NCBI GenBank assembly: GCA_024195585.1
Contig: SWBL01000103.1
Location: 1-64,000 of the forward strand
DNA: 64,000 bases
Source: Aureobasidium sp. EXF-3400
Taxonomy: Eukaryota > Ascomycota > Dothideomycetes > Dothideales > Saccotheciaceae
Direction of reading: 5' to 3'
Shown here: piece by piece, positions 20,774 through 32,546 of the stretch
How positions within the stretch are numbered: position 1 is the first letter of the stretch
Layout: each line of letters opens with the position of its first letter
Made by a program: the position numbers and the translations under genes
The notes under the pieces: model-generated
Seen by the model: only the letters and a program-made list of their open reading frames with translations
Databases searched by the model: none
Told to the model about the DNA's origin: nothing

Positions 20774-21667
20774 CTAGGGAGCGTTCCTTGTGTGTATCGC
20801 AAGCAAGTTGTCAACAACCGAGCGAGCTGTTGTGATCGGACCCTGCTCGGATTTCTCGTTGATCCTCACTGGTGGATTCGGAGCCTCAAGCTCTGCAAGG
20901 AAGACACCAGGAAGTTGTGCCGGCAATTCTGATCGCGGCTCAGCAGGTAGTTCTACCTTGCATCCCTCTGGTAGTTCGAAAATTCTTCCATCCGGTAGCT
21001 CGATCCTGATTGGTCCTTCTGGAGTAGGAGATGCTGAGTCTATCTCGCTTTCGAGGTCATGCGACTGACGTTTGGGTTCCCGAGAGTTGGCTGTAGTGCC
21101 TGTCTTCTGTTCTCTTCGCATAGCTCTGTACACGTGGGTTTCCCAGATGCCCGTGAAGGCTAGAAGGACATGTAAAGCTGCAATTCCTACGGTGAGGCCC
21201 CATACGACCTGCATCGGATCTGACATAGTTATGCTGTAGTAATTGCCGTACCAGCCGTACGTGAACGCTAGAACGACTGTCAAAACAGGGTAAACCAGAG
21301 TATCACCAGCGAGTACAACTCCAGGATTGACATTCGGTCTCTTTCGAGATCTGAACAGTAATATGATAGCGACAACATCAATGATAACTGAGAACAGAAG
21401 CTGGCAGAAAGTCAGTCATGAACACTGCACAGACAACGTGCAACGAGGACCTACACCAGCGATGGTAAAGCCGTGGTAGCCCAGGTCAATGACATAGGGT
21501 TGATCGCTGTACTGAGAATAGTCGTGCCAAGCTGCACCAAACGTGATCAAACCGACGACTGCAGCAATGAGAGCAAGCCAGCGAAGGCCAGACTTGCAGT
21601 ACCAGTATTTGTTGTAACCATTGGAGAGGTGGCGCCATCTCGCGGTATTCTTGCCTGGACTCTCCAT
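20774..21667 (-). CDS. Four-span membrane protein of unknown function
   Basis: Two exons: 21667-21455 and 21400-20774, giving 278 residues. Splicing reconstructs a helix across the junction (HGFTIAG joined to LLFSVIIDVVAIILL). Four hydrophobic segments lie at about residues 30-50, 65-90, 105-120 and 140-160, followed by a cytosolic tail of about 110 residues with an unusual repeated Glu-Leu-Pro pattern (RIELPDGRIFELPEGCKVEL, then ELPAEPRSELPAQLPG). The topology resembles MARVEL-like four-helix proteins, but I cannot assign the family. The tail pattern (ELP repeated about every 8-10 residues) is the most distinctive part. Confidence 0.6.
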
Positions 21668-22778
21668 AGCGGTGTCAGGCTGTCATAGATAGGAAGGAAG
21701 GAAGGAAAGGATACGAGCAGCGACGGCTGTCGCGTAGACGATTCGTTGGATCGACAGCACTCCTTGAATCCTTCGCTCGAAACAAATTCTCGGCTACCCC
21801 AGTATAGTAGGGACGCGTCGCTCATCCGTATTGGCACCGCGCCAAGGCGTTTACCCAGCCGTAGAACTGAGGCATTGAGTGCTGCTTGTCAGTCATAGAA
21901 AGATTGGAACGCTCTTGGTCTCTCACAAAGTCATTGCTTGCGCATTTGCTCGGTATGGTCATGGACGTCTTTGACGGTAAGAGGAAGTGGAGAAGAGCGG
22001 TCATCGTGTACGTACATACAAGCCTAGATATGGGTATTCGTCATCACGCATTCCATGGCAATTTTTGTGAAGAGTCGCTCCTGCCAAGGACGAATTTCAA
22101 GCAAACCGTAGAGACTTGGTTGCACCTCGCCATCACGGTCGCGCTTGCCCCATCAACAGACCATTGCCTTGTCAATTCAACGCACCATATAATCAGCTCC
22201 TGTTGCATGCGCCGATACACGAGAACAACTTCACAACCAGAACCCGCACCATCCTGCGCCAATGCCTCGCCGCGAAGAATTCAGCCATCCTCCCGCACAA
22301 CCACCAGGACGCAAGAGACGGGCTGGACGAACTTGGTGGTTTCAACAACCATCGCTCGTAGAGCTAAGCACGCAATTCCCAAGTGACTTCAACAAGACGC
22401 TTGTTTTTGCCATCTTGGCTATTGCTCTGGAACAATGTGCGACTGAAGGCCTCATCTCCTCCACGTTCACAACACACTAAGGCCTCTCCTTCTCGTTGGA
22501 CATGCGATTCAAACCCTGAAGGGCATGCGGATCCTTTGTGGATTGAGGCGAAACAACTTGCATGCACGGCTGTTATTTATGAAGCGCTGATGTTACCTTC
22601 CTGTAGCCTGGTCGACGCGACAAGGGTACCAGAGGGATGATCTTCTATCTACACAGAAACACAGCTCGTCTCTCACTTTGAGCTCCCATGCGCATTCGTC
22701 TCGCCACACACTTTTCGGAAAAGACTTCGGCGCAATTCCCGGCCTTCAATGGGACGTGGAGTCGGAACGCCCTCATTC
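21668..22778. other. Intergenic region, no supported gene
   Basis: About 1.1 kb. A short (GGAA)n tract lies near 21690. Frames here lack domains. Nothing further is recognised. Confidence 0.5.
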
Positions 22779-23720
22779 TCACTTAGCATCGACCGGTGGC
22801 CCTGCCAAATCTCCACGGGAACGATCAGCAAGGACAGCAGTAACGGCGCGCTCTTGGGAGAAGCCTGTTTTTGTTTGACGATCATACACAAGGTAAGGTC
22901 TAGTGAAGAACACAAAGCTGTCTGAGAGATTGATCCCGAGGCGATCGTTCTCAGCGATCAATGCCTTCTGAGCTCGGCGGAAACCACTCACGGCTTGGTT
23001 GTCGTTGCACAGCCAGAACTTGAGCACAGCGTTCAGTGGTGGATTGCCATAACCCCCATAGTAGGGACGCGAATCCAATCCAGGCACAGGTGTGTGGATA
23101 CTGGCGTTGTATATCACACCATCAGGAAGCTGAGCGGCGAGTGCACTGTAAGCATTCTGAGCGAATGTGGTGTTGTCGAAGGAAGTAGTGTTGGCGTCTG
23201 AAGAGTTTGCAAAGAGCCAGAAGAAGGCATTGAAATGCTGATCAGGACTCGAAATCTCGCAAGTGCTGTGGACAGTCTGGAATTTCTCGTAGGCGTACAT
23301 GCTAACAGCTGCAGAGAAATCCGCAAAAGCAACACCGTCGGGTCCAATGACTGTAGCAGTGTAGTTGTTGGGAGGAGGAGTCGAGAACGCGGTCTCAGAA
23401 CGGCTGTACAGCTCGGTCATATCGTTGTGCCCGAAGTAAGTGGGCTCTGCGCCGGGTGCAGAGGTGTTGATACCGTATGCCGAATCGAAGATGTGGTCTT
23501 GGACGTAGGCCAAGGGTTGGTCCACACTGTCAGGCGCATTCCATGATTTCAGACCATGCACAAACGTGTGGTGGTAGAGGAACTCAGCAGTGGTAAGGCC
23601 AGGCCGACGGCGTACTGCAGCGAGTTGCTTGGGGTAAGCATTCGGCCAGGACACATTCACGTTAGCGGATGTGAGCTCGCTGAGAAACACGGAAAGAAGC
23701 AATACTGTTGCTCGAGCCAT
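22779..23720 (-). CDS. Secreted EthD-domain protein
   Basis: Single exon, 313 residues from ATG 23718-23720 (an in-frame TTG upstream is ignored). The first 19 residues (MARATVLLLSVFLSELTSA) form a signal peptide. The EthD/dimeric alpha-beta-barrel core starts with AAVRRRPGLTTAEFLYHHTF, the family's substrate-pocket segment, and a second half-repeat follows around residues 210-290 (LKFWLCNDNQAVSGFRRAQ). Several NXS/T sequons (NNYT, NSSD, NTTS, NTTF, NLS) fit an extracellular glycoprotein. EthD-type proteins are small barrels acting on aromatic or polyketide-like compounds or of unknown role, and most are cytosolic, so a signal peptide is notable. A TATATAT element lies about 90 nt upstream of the start. 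Confidence 0.82.
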   Translation of the reverse strand: MARATVLLLSVFLSELTSANVNVSWPNAYPKQLAAVRRRPGLTTAEFLYHHTFVHGLKSWNAPDSVDQPLAYVQDHIFDSAYGINTSAPGAEPTYFGHNDMTELYSRSETAFSTPPPNNYTATVIGPDGVAFADFSAAVSMYAYEKFQTVHSTCEISSPDQHFNAFFWLFANSSDANTTSFDNTTFAQNAYSALAAQLPDGVIYNASIHTPVPGLDSRPYYGGYGNPPLNAVLKFWLCNDNQAVSGFRRAQKALIAENDRLGINLSDSFVFFTRPYLVYDRQTKTGFSQERAVTAVLADRSRGDLAGPPVDAK

Positions 23721-23805
23721 GTTGATGAGCAAACGGGTCGATGGATTCTACCTGAAGATGTCGGACGTGAGTTGTGCAACTTTACCAACCCGCGGCGCAC
23801 AGCGC

Positions 23806-23815
23806 GATATATATC
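23806..23815 (-). promoter_or_regulatory. TATA-like element of the EthD gene
   Basis: Palindromic GATATATATC about 90 nt upstream of the EthD start on the minus strand. Confidence 0.4.
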
Positions 23816-23820
23816 TACCA

Positions 23821-24329
23821 TGGTGAACTGGTTCTTGGATGCCCCAAGCTGTCAACGAGCTCGGTAGCCTTGACCCGCCAAACTTGGACAAGAGCACACA
23901 ACTGGGGATGTTACCAGGTTACCCTCGGCTAGATTAACACTGAGTATAACAGCGCATGATCAGAAGAAACTCAACCTTGTCCGAACGTCTGTCTGGACAT
24001 CTCAACTTTCAAGTGAACTCAAGATGCCACATAGGGTTTGTGGGGATCAAGATGTTCCTCCAGTGAACAAACCCCGCTTAGGTTGGCCCCACAACGGCTA
24101 TATAAACTCAAAAGGTCCTCATAGCGGGCTGACGGCTGACCCACATACTTATGCTTAGCTGCGGCACCCTTGCGTTCAGATCACACATTTCTCAGTTGGG
24201 ATTTCGGTCTTTGGCCGTGTTGTGTCAAGGGCGAGAGAGTGCAAGCTCACGATGTGCTCACGGCCGACTACGACCGAGACTTTTGACGGCTGCTGTTCGT
24301 TTACATCATATTTGACGCTATATGCTGGG
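23821..24329. other. Intergenic region upstream of EthD gene
   Basis: About 0.5 kb between the EthD gene's start and the DUF2985 gene's 3' end. It contains a second strong TATA-like octamer (TATATAAA near 24099) with no supported gene downstream of it on either strand. Confidence 0.4.
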
Positions 24330-25403
24330 CTATACAGACGCTTGCTTCTCATCAGACGCTACCACCTTAGGACCTTCAATCAACTTGATCTTTCTTCCTT
24401 CCCACCACGATATGATACCAGCGAACATGCTTGAGCCACAGCCCAGACCAATGAATGTTCCGGTGCCCCAGGATGGTCTGTCGATGCGATTCCAATGCCA
24501 CATGAAAAACGCCATGCCCACTTGGAACAAGGTGTTCAAGACTATGAGCCACACAACCAAATCTAGCTTCCAAGGCTTGGTTGGGGGAGCATGGTCTCCG
24601 CTGAATGTAAGTCTCTCATCCTCGAGGTGCTCTTCACCAGGCCGAGCGCCCATACGAAACCAGTCGTCGTTGCGCTTCGCCAATTTTTTGAGTGCGCTGC
24701 GTCCATTGTCCGGACCCCAACCAGCTCGCCAGCAAGCGCACCAATACAAGTCTCTGAATCGCCATGGCGCAAGGCCGAAACCTGTGACACAGAACAGCGC
24801 GTTGAGAATCTGAGAGTCTATCTCAATCCAAATCTTTCGCGGCGAGGAGTCCGCGTCGCCGTCATCTGGATGATCCATAGCTGGCGCTGCCTTCAGCAGC
24901 AAGAAGAATAACATGGCACCCCAAGCCACGACATTCAAGCCATACACGGCGATGAAGAAGCCAGTAGGCGTCAGTATAAACTTTCCAGCAGCTTGGAGGC
25001 CATGCTTTATGGCTGTTGTCCATGGTACTTTTGCTTCGGGGTCAACGTGTGGAAGAGTCTGTTGTCTAGGCTCTTTGGAATCTGTGCTCTGCTCTAGGGA
25101 TACGGTATCGACTTGCTCTTGCTGCGTCCGTACCACATACTGCTTTTCGAGCTCGGTCGCATTGGCGGCTCGAGCACTATGTCCATTCTCGTCGAAGATG
25201 ATGTTGTCGCCTCCAGTCGCGGGTTTTCGAAGATCCGTAAGATTTGGCGCATGTGCAATTGCTGTCCCAGTCGCCTTCCACATACCCAGCTGAGGGTTCA
25301 AGTTGATAACTCTTGTCGCTGCACTCACGGAAGCACTGCGCAAACGGCCGACAGTGCTCTGAGCAGTACTGTCGTCCTGACCCATTGGTAATCTTTCCGC
25401 CAT
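24330..25403 (-). CDS. DUF2985-family membrane protein
   Basis: Single exon, 357 residues from ATG 25401-25403. The frame stays open about 100 codons further upstream, but that part is compositionally unlike the protein and lacks hydrophobic order. After a hydrophilic N-terminus, two spans (FFIAVYGLNVVAWGAMLFFLLL, about residues 165-190) precede the DUF2985 hallmark SPRKIWIEIDSQILNALFC followed by GFGLAPWRFRDLYW. Two further spans (LVVWLIVLNTLFQVGMAFFMW and GTFIGLGCGSSMFAGII) close the domain. The family is fungal, widespread and of unknown function, probably in an internal or plasma membrane. Confidence 0.85.
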   Translation of the reverse strand: MAERLPMGQDDSTAQSTVGRLRSASVSAATRVINLNPQLGMWKATGTAIAHAPNLTDLRKPATGGDNIIFDENGHSARAANATELEKQYVVRTQQEQVDTVSLEQSTDSKEPRQQTLPHVDPEAKVPWTTAIKHGLQAAGKFILTPTGFFIAVYGLNVVAWGAMLFFLLLKAAPAMDHPDDGDADSSPRKIWIEIDSQILNALFCVTGFGLAPWRFRDLYWCACWRAGWGPDNGRSALKKLAKRNDDWFRMGARPGEEHLEDERLTFSGDHAPPTKPWKLDLVVWLIVLNTLFQVGMAFFMWHWNRIDRPSWGTGTFIGLGCGSSMFAGIISWWEGRKIKLIEGPKVVASDEKQASV

Positions 25404-26188
25404 TGCAGCGATCGTGATGAAGATAGAAGCAGGAATCCGCCAGTGAACCTGATCTGAACAGGCGTGTGAGCAGAACAGCAGGTGGCGATGAAGAGAGACG
25501 ACTTCTTTTCTGGTTGCGGGATGGCCAAGACTCCAAGAGTTGGCCACAAATTCAATATTGACCCATACGGCCGGTTGACCGCTGAAGCCAGGCTCCGAGC
25601 TCCGACGTTTGGAGTATTGCTGACCGAATCCCACAATGCAACGTTGAGGATTCCGTCTACACCTAGCGTGCCTCAATAGGCAATTGAACATGGTCAAGTA
25701 CAAGTCTTATCGGCTGAATTTGCCCTCTTCGGTCACGGACACCCTGATGGGCGGAAACCGTCAGTCCCGTGGCCCCGAACACAACGGCGTTTCGTGAACG
25801 TCCCCGCAGTTTCAGCTTCCATTCTTATCTTCTCTGGACCCTTGTACATCTCACCGCAACGTTTTTATTGATGGGATGGCTTAATACTACAACGCTGACA
25901 TTCAGACCATCGAAGACTGTCCTCCATTGCTGCGCTGAGGGCACTCGACTATTACCATCATATCCAACATAGGCCGACCACCTCATCTTCGAAACGCATC
26001 AAAAACACTCTCGGGCAATCGTGACCAGCCACCAATCATTGTCGCTTGAGCGGGCGCTGATAGCTATCGCCCCCGCGATACATACATAACAAAAGTATCT
26101 CAACGCCCCGCCGACCGTCATCCAGCTTCAATTTTCCCACACGCCTCCGGTCCTCCCAACTGCTATCTGATAGCGACAGGCATTAAAC
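25404..26188. other. Divergent promoter region (DUF2985 / glycosyltransferase)
   Basis: About 0.8 kb between two divergent starts. The proximal part is open in the DUF2985 frame but is not supported as coding. No other feature is seen. Confidence 0.45.
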
Positions 26189-28910
26189 ATGACGTCTTGT
26201 TTCGCACCCGGCAAGCATAGAAGTCTCAAACGCAGCACATCCAAATCAGAAGTTGATGGTCGGTTCAATATAATCGTCGACAAAATCCACGCCCATCCTT
26301 GGCACAAATCCATCATCGACAAGCAGAACCAAGCTCCAGACAACGAGAAAGACCATGTTCAGAAACCCCCGAAAACCGCGAATATACACCTGCGCACGCA
26401 CAGAGATGACTTCAAGCTTCTGGTGGAGAGTTTCAGCGGCACGCCACGAATGAATGTCGCCATCCTAATAGTAGGCTCAAGGGGAGACGTACAACCCTAT
26501 GTGGCTCTCGGCAAAGTCCTCCAGGCGCCTCCCTACAACCATCGGGTCAGGATGTGCACACATCCAAACTTCAAGGATTTTGTGGAAAGCAACGGACTCG
26601 AATTTTTCTCGATCGGTGGAGATCCGGAAAAGTTGATGGCGTATATGGTCAAAAATCCAAGCGTGTTACCGAGCCTTGAATCCATGAAGGCAGGTGACAT
26701 TGGCGCTCGACGGTCCGAAATTGCCGAAATGCTCACTGGTTGCTGGCGTGCATGCACTGAGGCTGGCAATGGCGTTGATCCTATTATCCTACCAAAGCTC
26801 AGCGCTATAGATGCCCACACGGCCGTAGATGTGCCTCAGCCATTCATTGCGGACGCGATAATCAGTAACCCCCCTGCTTACGCGAATATTCACATAGCCG
26901 AGAAACTCCATTGTCCGCTACACATGACTTTTACGATGCCCTGGAGCCCAACGACTGCTTTCTCTCACCCTCTTGCTACACTAAAAGGTTCAAGAGAGGA
27001 TCCAAGACTGGCGAATTTCTTGTCTTTCCACACCATGGAGTTGTTGACAACCGAGGGTTTGATTGACCTGGTAAACGACTTCCGCGAGAACACTCTTGGG
27101 CTGGACCCAATTCATGCCTCTTGGGGTTATAGATTGATGCCAGACCTCAAAGTCCCTTTTCTGTATACTTGGTCTCCTGCACTCATACCAAAACCTAAAG
27201 ACTGGGGACCCCATATCGACATCAGCGGTTTCCTTTTTCTCGAGTCACAATCATCATTCAAACCGGACGCAGATCTTCTGGAATTTCTTGACTGTGGGCC
27301 GCCTCCAATCTATATCGGTTTTGGGTCCATTGTGGGTGACGATCCTGAGAAAATGACTAGGATGATCTTAGACGCGGTGAAACAGGTCGGAGGTACGTAT
27401 TCCAAGACAACATTGCTTTTGGCATCATGCTAATATGGATTGAAGTGAGAGCTCTTGTCTCAAGAGGCTGGGGAAACATTGGTGGCTCCGACGTCCCTGA
27501 TAACGTGTTCTTGGTCGGCAACGTACCCCACGACTGGTTGTTCCCACATTGCTCGGCTGTCGTGCATCATGGTGGAGCGGGAACAACAGCGATAGGCATT
27601 GCTCTTGGTTTGCCTACTGTAGTCGGTAAGCAAGTTCGGTCCTTCGAATGAACAAGTCAGCTGACCTCAATCAAGTTCCTTTCTTTGGAGATCAGCCGTT
27701 CTGGGGCGACATGATCCATCGAGCAGGTGCAGGGCCGCAATCGATTCCATACAAGAGCTTGGACGCAGAAAAGCTAGCAGACCAGATTCGCTATGCGCTT
27801 CAACCAGACATCAAAGCCCGAGCTCAGGAGCTCAGCAGTCGCATCAAAAACGAGACAGGAACCAAAACAGCAGCAAGCATCTTTAGCGGCACGAAGCAGA
27901 TGCAAAACCTGAACTGCTTCCTGTGTCCAGACTTGGTCGGTGTGTGGCGTGTTCGCCGCACGAACATACGACTGTCAGCTTTAGCTGTGTCTGTATTGAT
28001 AGATCATGGCCTGATCGATTACGCCAAGCTCAAGCTGTTCCAGAAGAAGCGGTGGTACGTTGAGAAGGGCGCCTCAAGTCCTTTGATAGGCATAATAGGC
28101 ACACTGGGTACGACAGGAATCGCCTATAAGAACACTTTCCACCAGCTTGGACAGGATCTCTCGCCAAACAACAGGGCAGCCAGGGTTCGCTTCGATGGAG
28201 ACGGCGAGATTGAGCGTCGACCTCATGCGGTCAAAGCCGTTGGCAAGTTTGGCGCCTCGCTTGCCATGAATACCCTTCGAATGCCTGTCGACTTGCTTTA
28301 CAACATCACAAATGGTTGCCACAACCTTCCATGTTACTTTGACGACACAGTACGAGTACGTGGAGAGATCACTGGACTCGGTTCCGGATTGCGAGTCGGC
28401 GGTCAGGAACTCTGCTTCGGCTTCTATGACGCCGTCACGGGTCTTGTTACTCAGCCGGTTCGTGGCTACAAGAAAGCCAGTGGACAAGGCATCGGTGCCG
28501 AGACGCTGGGCGTGGTCAAAGGTCTAGGAACAGGTCTTGGATCTTTTGTGTGCAAGAGCTCGGCTGCGGCACTCGGTATTCCAGGCTACGGATTCAAGGG
28601 CCTCGAGAGATCGATACGTACCGGTTGGAAGAGAACCGACAGAGCAGAAAAGACAGAACTCTTCCTCGAGCCGTGGCTGAAATTGACAAAGGAAGAGCGC
28701 GAAAAGTTGGGCCACCAACAAGCTCGGGAAGCTATCCTCGACTTGTTATTGGAGGCCAAGGGAAATGATCTGGACAAGCAGATTCGGGCCAGAAGGGGCT
28801 GGCAAGGTTTTGCTGAGCTGCAGAAGTTGAGAGAAGATCCAGAGAAGGCCGCCGCGAAAGAGCAGGATATCATTAAGTCGTGGAAGCGGTTGACTTCTAC
28901 TACCAGATAG
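26189..28910 (+). CDS. GT28-type glycosyltransferase, sterol 3-beta-glucosyltransferase-like
   Basis: Three exons: 26189-27392, 27446-27625 and 27676-28910, giving 872 residues with phase-1 junctions. The N-terminal glycosyltransferase-28 domain has the family start VAILIVGSRGDVQPYVALGK (about residue 90). The nucleotide-sugar domain includes HHGGAGTTAIGIALGLPTVV joined across intron 2 to VPFFGDQPFWGDMI, the conserved donor-sugar motif of UDP-glucose:sterol glucosyltransferases (Atg26/UGT80). The PH and GRAM domains of Atg26 are absent. The C-terminal 350 residues form a separate region with Gly-rich repeats (GSGLRVGGQ, GIGAETLGVVKGLGTGLG, GYGFKGLERSI) seen in the larger filamentous-fungal members. 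It is probably a soluble or peripheral enzyme acting on sterols or related lipids; the acceptor is inferred from family only. Confidence 0.9.
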
Positions 28911-30169
28911 GCTGGTCTTTGGGTCCAAGACATTTCGATTACTGGATACTCGCCTCCATCCAGTCGATCGTCGCCACTGTAGAAGCGAGTCGCGCAGAGA
29001 ACCAGCCGCTGCTACTCGTGTGATCGGAAAACTCGGTTGCTGTTATCATTCTGTCTTTCATCGTTGTCTGAAGGACCAAAGGCTAGTGAAGCGATGAGCG
29101 TATCAAGTCAAAGTTTTGGAGCAGGATATGATGCTCTATGTTCCGAGCTTGCCGGGTGAAGATACTGTAGTTCCTGTACTTTGCTACAAAGAATCTCAAC
29201 GTCCTATCTGTGCAAACTCATCTGACGTATGAATGGGTCATATGTGCTGTTTACGCTCGAAAGCCAGCATGCAAATGTGGGGAAACCATGAGCAAGCCCA
29301 AAATTAATCAGGACCCTTTACCTCTTGTAGCGGAGAAAGTCCTGCTTCTAGAAGCGTCTTTGCAAGGATCGTGGAAGGTCGGAATTGGTCTTGGTGTATT
29401 GCTTGGAAGCTGTCATGAGCTGCAATTTAGGGGGTTGTGATAGGAACCCATGGGCCAAGATCAGAGATGCTCGTTGGGGGCGAAACCCTGCACGAAATGA
29501 CTTTGCAATCTCGCTTCTTTCGAAAGTCAACAGTCGCCTGCAACCAACAATTGAAAGTCAATTGGCCTGCACCAATGTTTGCTATCTGGAGCACCGAATC
29601 CGTTATCTGAGGATCGCGTATGGGGTATTGCAATTGGCTGGCGGAATTCGCTCACGGCTCTCGGGACCAGGCGGAAGACGCGTGTTATCCCGCACGGCGT
29701 CTGTTCCTGCTTCCTCAAGGGAGGGCGGCTCGGTTTGGCCGTGTCAACTTGATTTCCTGCTTATCGGACCCTGCTGAACGACTGCAGGTGAAGCATCGGC
29801 GAAGCCCTGCGTCCCGACAAAGGGCTTACACTGCGCGCGATTCAGGTGAAGGATTATTCAGTTACAGCAAACGAATATATCCCCGCTCGTTCACCATACA
29901 ACAAGCATTGCTAAGCTCCCGATCAATGTTATTCCCGTCTTGGCTATCGTCTTGGTGGGCGCGCCGGTACATATACGAGGTGTGCCCTCCTTCCTCTTTC
30001 GGTTAGCCAACGACGGATGGGTGGCCGTGTGACGGAAAGCCCCTCGTATCTTTATCACGCCTCCAGAAGCAATGTTAAATATCCCTCCTCCCAGACACAA
30101 CGACCTCTTGTCCTGGTATCTGGACATTCGACTACCAGTGTCTCTCTACATCACTGCATTATCCAGAGA
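28911..30169. other. Intergenic region upstream of amino-acid transporter
   Basis: About 1.26 kb. Overlapping medium-length frames on both strands have no domain signal. It is presumably a long promoter/leader of the Mtr-like gene. Confidence 0.5.
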
Positions 30170-32197
30170 ATGGGCTCTCAGAATCTTGCCAATCTCACCC
30201 TGGGTGGCGGTGATCCTCGTGAAGGAGAGAAAAACCCCGCACTCTTTGCCCTCGACAACGGGCACGAGGCGCCTATTGATACGGCGGTCGGGTTCAGCAT
30301 CGACGCAGCCTTGGTACACAACGACCCCAATGTTTTGTTCGAAGAGTACCTTCACTATGCTGCCATAACTCGAGCGGAAGAAAGGGAATACGAGAAAACC
30401 ATCGAGAAACAACCCTTCACGTTCAAGGGTATCATAAAGAGTCGCTTCTCAACAGGACACAAACAAACATTCGACGAGGACAACAGCCCAGACGGACGCC
30501 CTGCAGTGTATTCGAACGCCGCCGACGTTACCGATCTGGATTGGAGGCGTGCCTCTCGTGCTACAAGAACAGCTACATGGACGTCGATCTTCTTTTTGAT
30601 TACCACTGATATTCTTGGTCCTTCAGGTGCTCCGTGAGTCTACACACAAGAGAACACGACTGGATCTCAATAACGACTAACGAATTGACAGGTGGGCTTT
30701 CGCGAATACTGGTTTCGGTCCCGGTGTTGCTCTATATACCGTATTCGGTGGTATGGCCGCCCTTTCTGGTTGGTATTGCTATTGGACCTATTTGCACCTG
30801 GATTCAGATCGCTATCCAATTCGTGACTTTGGACAAGCCTTCTTCCGTGTATTCGGCTCTCCCATGAGACACACTGTCAACATTCTCCAAACCCTGCAGA
30901 TGTTCCTTCTGGTCGCTGTCTTGATTCTCAACAATGGTGGTGCTATCTCTGAGATCTCAATTGGAAACAATGGCGTGCATGGCAATGGTCTCTGCTTCAT
31001 CGTCTGTCTGTTGATCCTCGCGATCCTCGGTGTCGTTCTTGGTCAAATTCGTACCTTGCAGCGCTTCGGTTGGCTCGCCAATCTGTCTGTTTGGACCACT
31101 ATCATCTGCTGCTTCCTGGCTATTGGTGCTAGTGCAACTTCTCCACCCAACTATGCGGTGATGCTCAGTACGTTCGGTGGAAAAGGCACACCATTCGGTG
31201 ACACAAACTTCCCTGGCGGCACGGTTGAAAGTCACATCCCGATCAAGACTTTCGGCGGTACTCCTCCTTACGGCTTCCAATCTGGTGGCACTGGGTTCCT
31301 GGGCAGTTTCCAGGGTATTGACCAGATCATCTACGCCTATGGTGGTGCCATGTTGTTCTTCAATCTTATGGCAGAGATGCGCAACCCCTGGGACTTCTGG
31401 AAGGGCATGCTTGCCGCAGATATCTTCATCTACGTCGCATACATGTTCTTTGGTATCTTCCAGTACGCATACCAGGGTCAATACACGTACAACACAGCTA
31501 TCCAGAGTGTCGGATCTTATGGACTTCAGACTGCTGGCAACATCTTGTCAATCATCGGTAAGCAGCAGTCTCGGATAAACGAGTTGTGGCTTGACTAACA
31601 ATTTGTGTAATCTAGGCGGTCTGATTGCTGCCGCATTGTACGGAAACATCGGTATCAAAGTCATTTACAGCAATGTTCTGATGGAACTTTTCAGTAAGTT
31701 GTCGCACCACTTGTGACGGAATCAACATTCGCTGATCCACTATAACAGACTTCCCACCCCTTACTGCAAGGGCCGGTAAATTCATATGGGTGGTTCTCGT
31801 TCCTGTCTACTGGGCTCTTGCCTTTGTCGTCGCTGGTGCAGTCCCTCTACTTGGAGACTTCAGTTCCCTCGTTGGTGCCATCTGTATCGGCAACTTCACC
31901 TACACCTTCCCAGCTTTACTTCGCATCGGTTTCATGGTCAAGCAGGGTGCCATGCTGCCTGAAGAGCACTTCGACGTGGCAACAGGAAAGTATCACCGTG
32001 TGGATGGCGGCATCAAGCGATGGATGCGCGGATACAGAAAGACCTTCATCATCACATCACTCAACATCATCTACTTCCTGGGCGCATTGGTTGTTTGCGG
32101 TCTTGGCTGCTATGCCGCCATTGAGGCTCTGATCAGTGGATTCAAGGGTGGTAGTGTTACTACCTCCTTCAGCTGCAAATCTCCTTATGCTGCTTAA
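30170..32197 (+). CDS. Mtr-like neutral amino-acid transporter (Aa_trans family)
   Basis: Four exons: 30170-30633, 30692-31557, 31616-31693 and 31749-32197, giving 618 residues. After a hydrophilic N-terminus of about 140 residues come 11 spans. TM1 contains FFLITTDILGPSGAPWAFANTGFG split by intron 1, then VALYTVFGGMAALSGWYCYW, QMFLLVAVLILNNGG and, late in the protein, FFNLMAEMRNPWDFWKGML. This matches the fungal N-amino-acid transport system (Neurospora mtr) within the AAAP/Aa_trans family, which carries neutral aliphatic and aromatic amino acids by proton symport at the plasma membrane. The exon of only 78 nt is well defined by splice sites and frame. The long N-terminus with a DPNVLFEEYLHYA motif is characteristic of this subgroup. 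Confidence 0.9.
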
Positions 32198-32546
32198 AGG
32201 ATACGAGATCGCGTGGTGTATATCGAAAAGGTGCAGGTGTTTTGACAATTCAGATTTCTGCAGCTCTGTTTTGTGTGTAGTATAGCAATATCAATGCGTC
32301 ACGACTGTACATAAGATACCATAATCTGAGTGCTGCTTTGAGGAAGGATAAACAACCTTGTACTCCATACAGGTATGATTCGTGACCCTTTCTTGGCATT
32401 ATCATTCTTCAGCCTGCAATTTTGTACTTGTTGATTGTAAGTATCATCTATACTTACTGCATCTGTCCTGTTTGCGCAATGCTAGAAAGGCTCATGTCAC
32501 AAGCAACGCTTCCAAGCGCCAATAGCCGGTTGCCAATCTTCCAGTA
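32198..32546. other. 3' flank of amino-acid transporter
   Basis: About 350 nt of probable 3' untranslated region and spacer before the inverted-repeat element. No gene is seen. Confidence 0.45.

Noticed and set aside
24098..24107. Strong TATA-like sequence CTATATAAAC
   Set aside because: No supported gene starts at a suitable distance on either strand; the EthD gene already has a closer element.
29385..30006. Overlapping plus-strand frames before the Mtr-like gene
   Set aside because: No domain, no splice partner and competing frames on both strands. Treated as upstream non-coding sequence.
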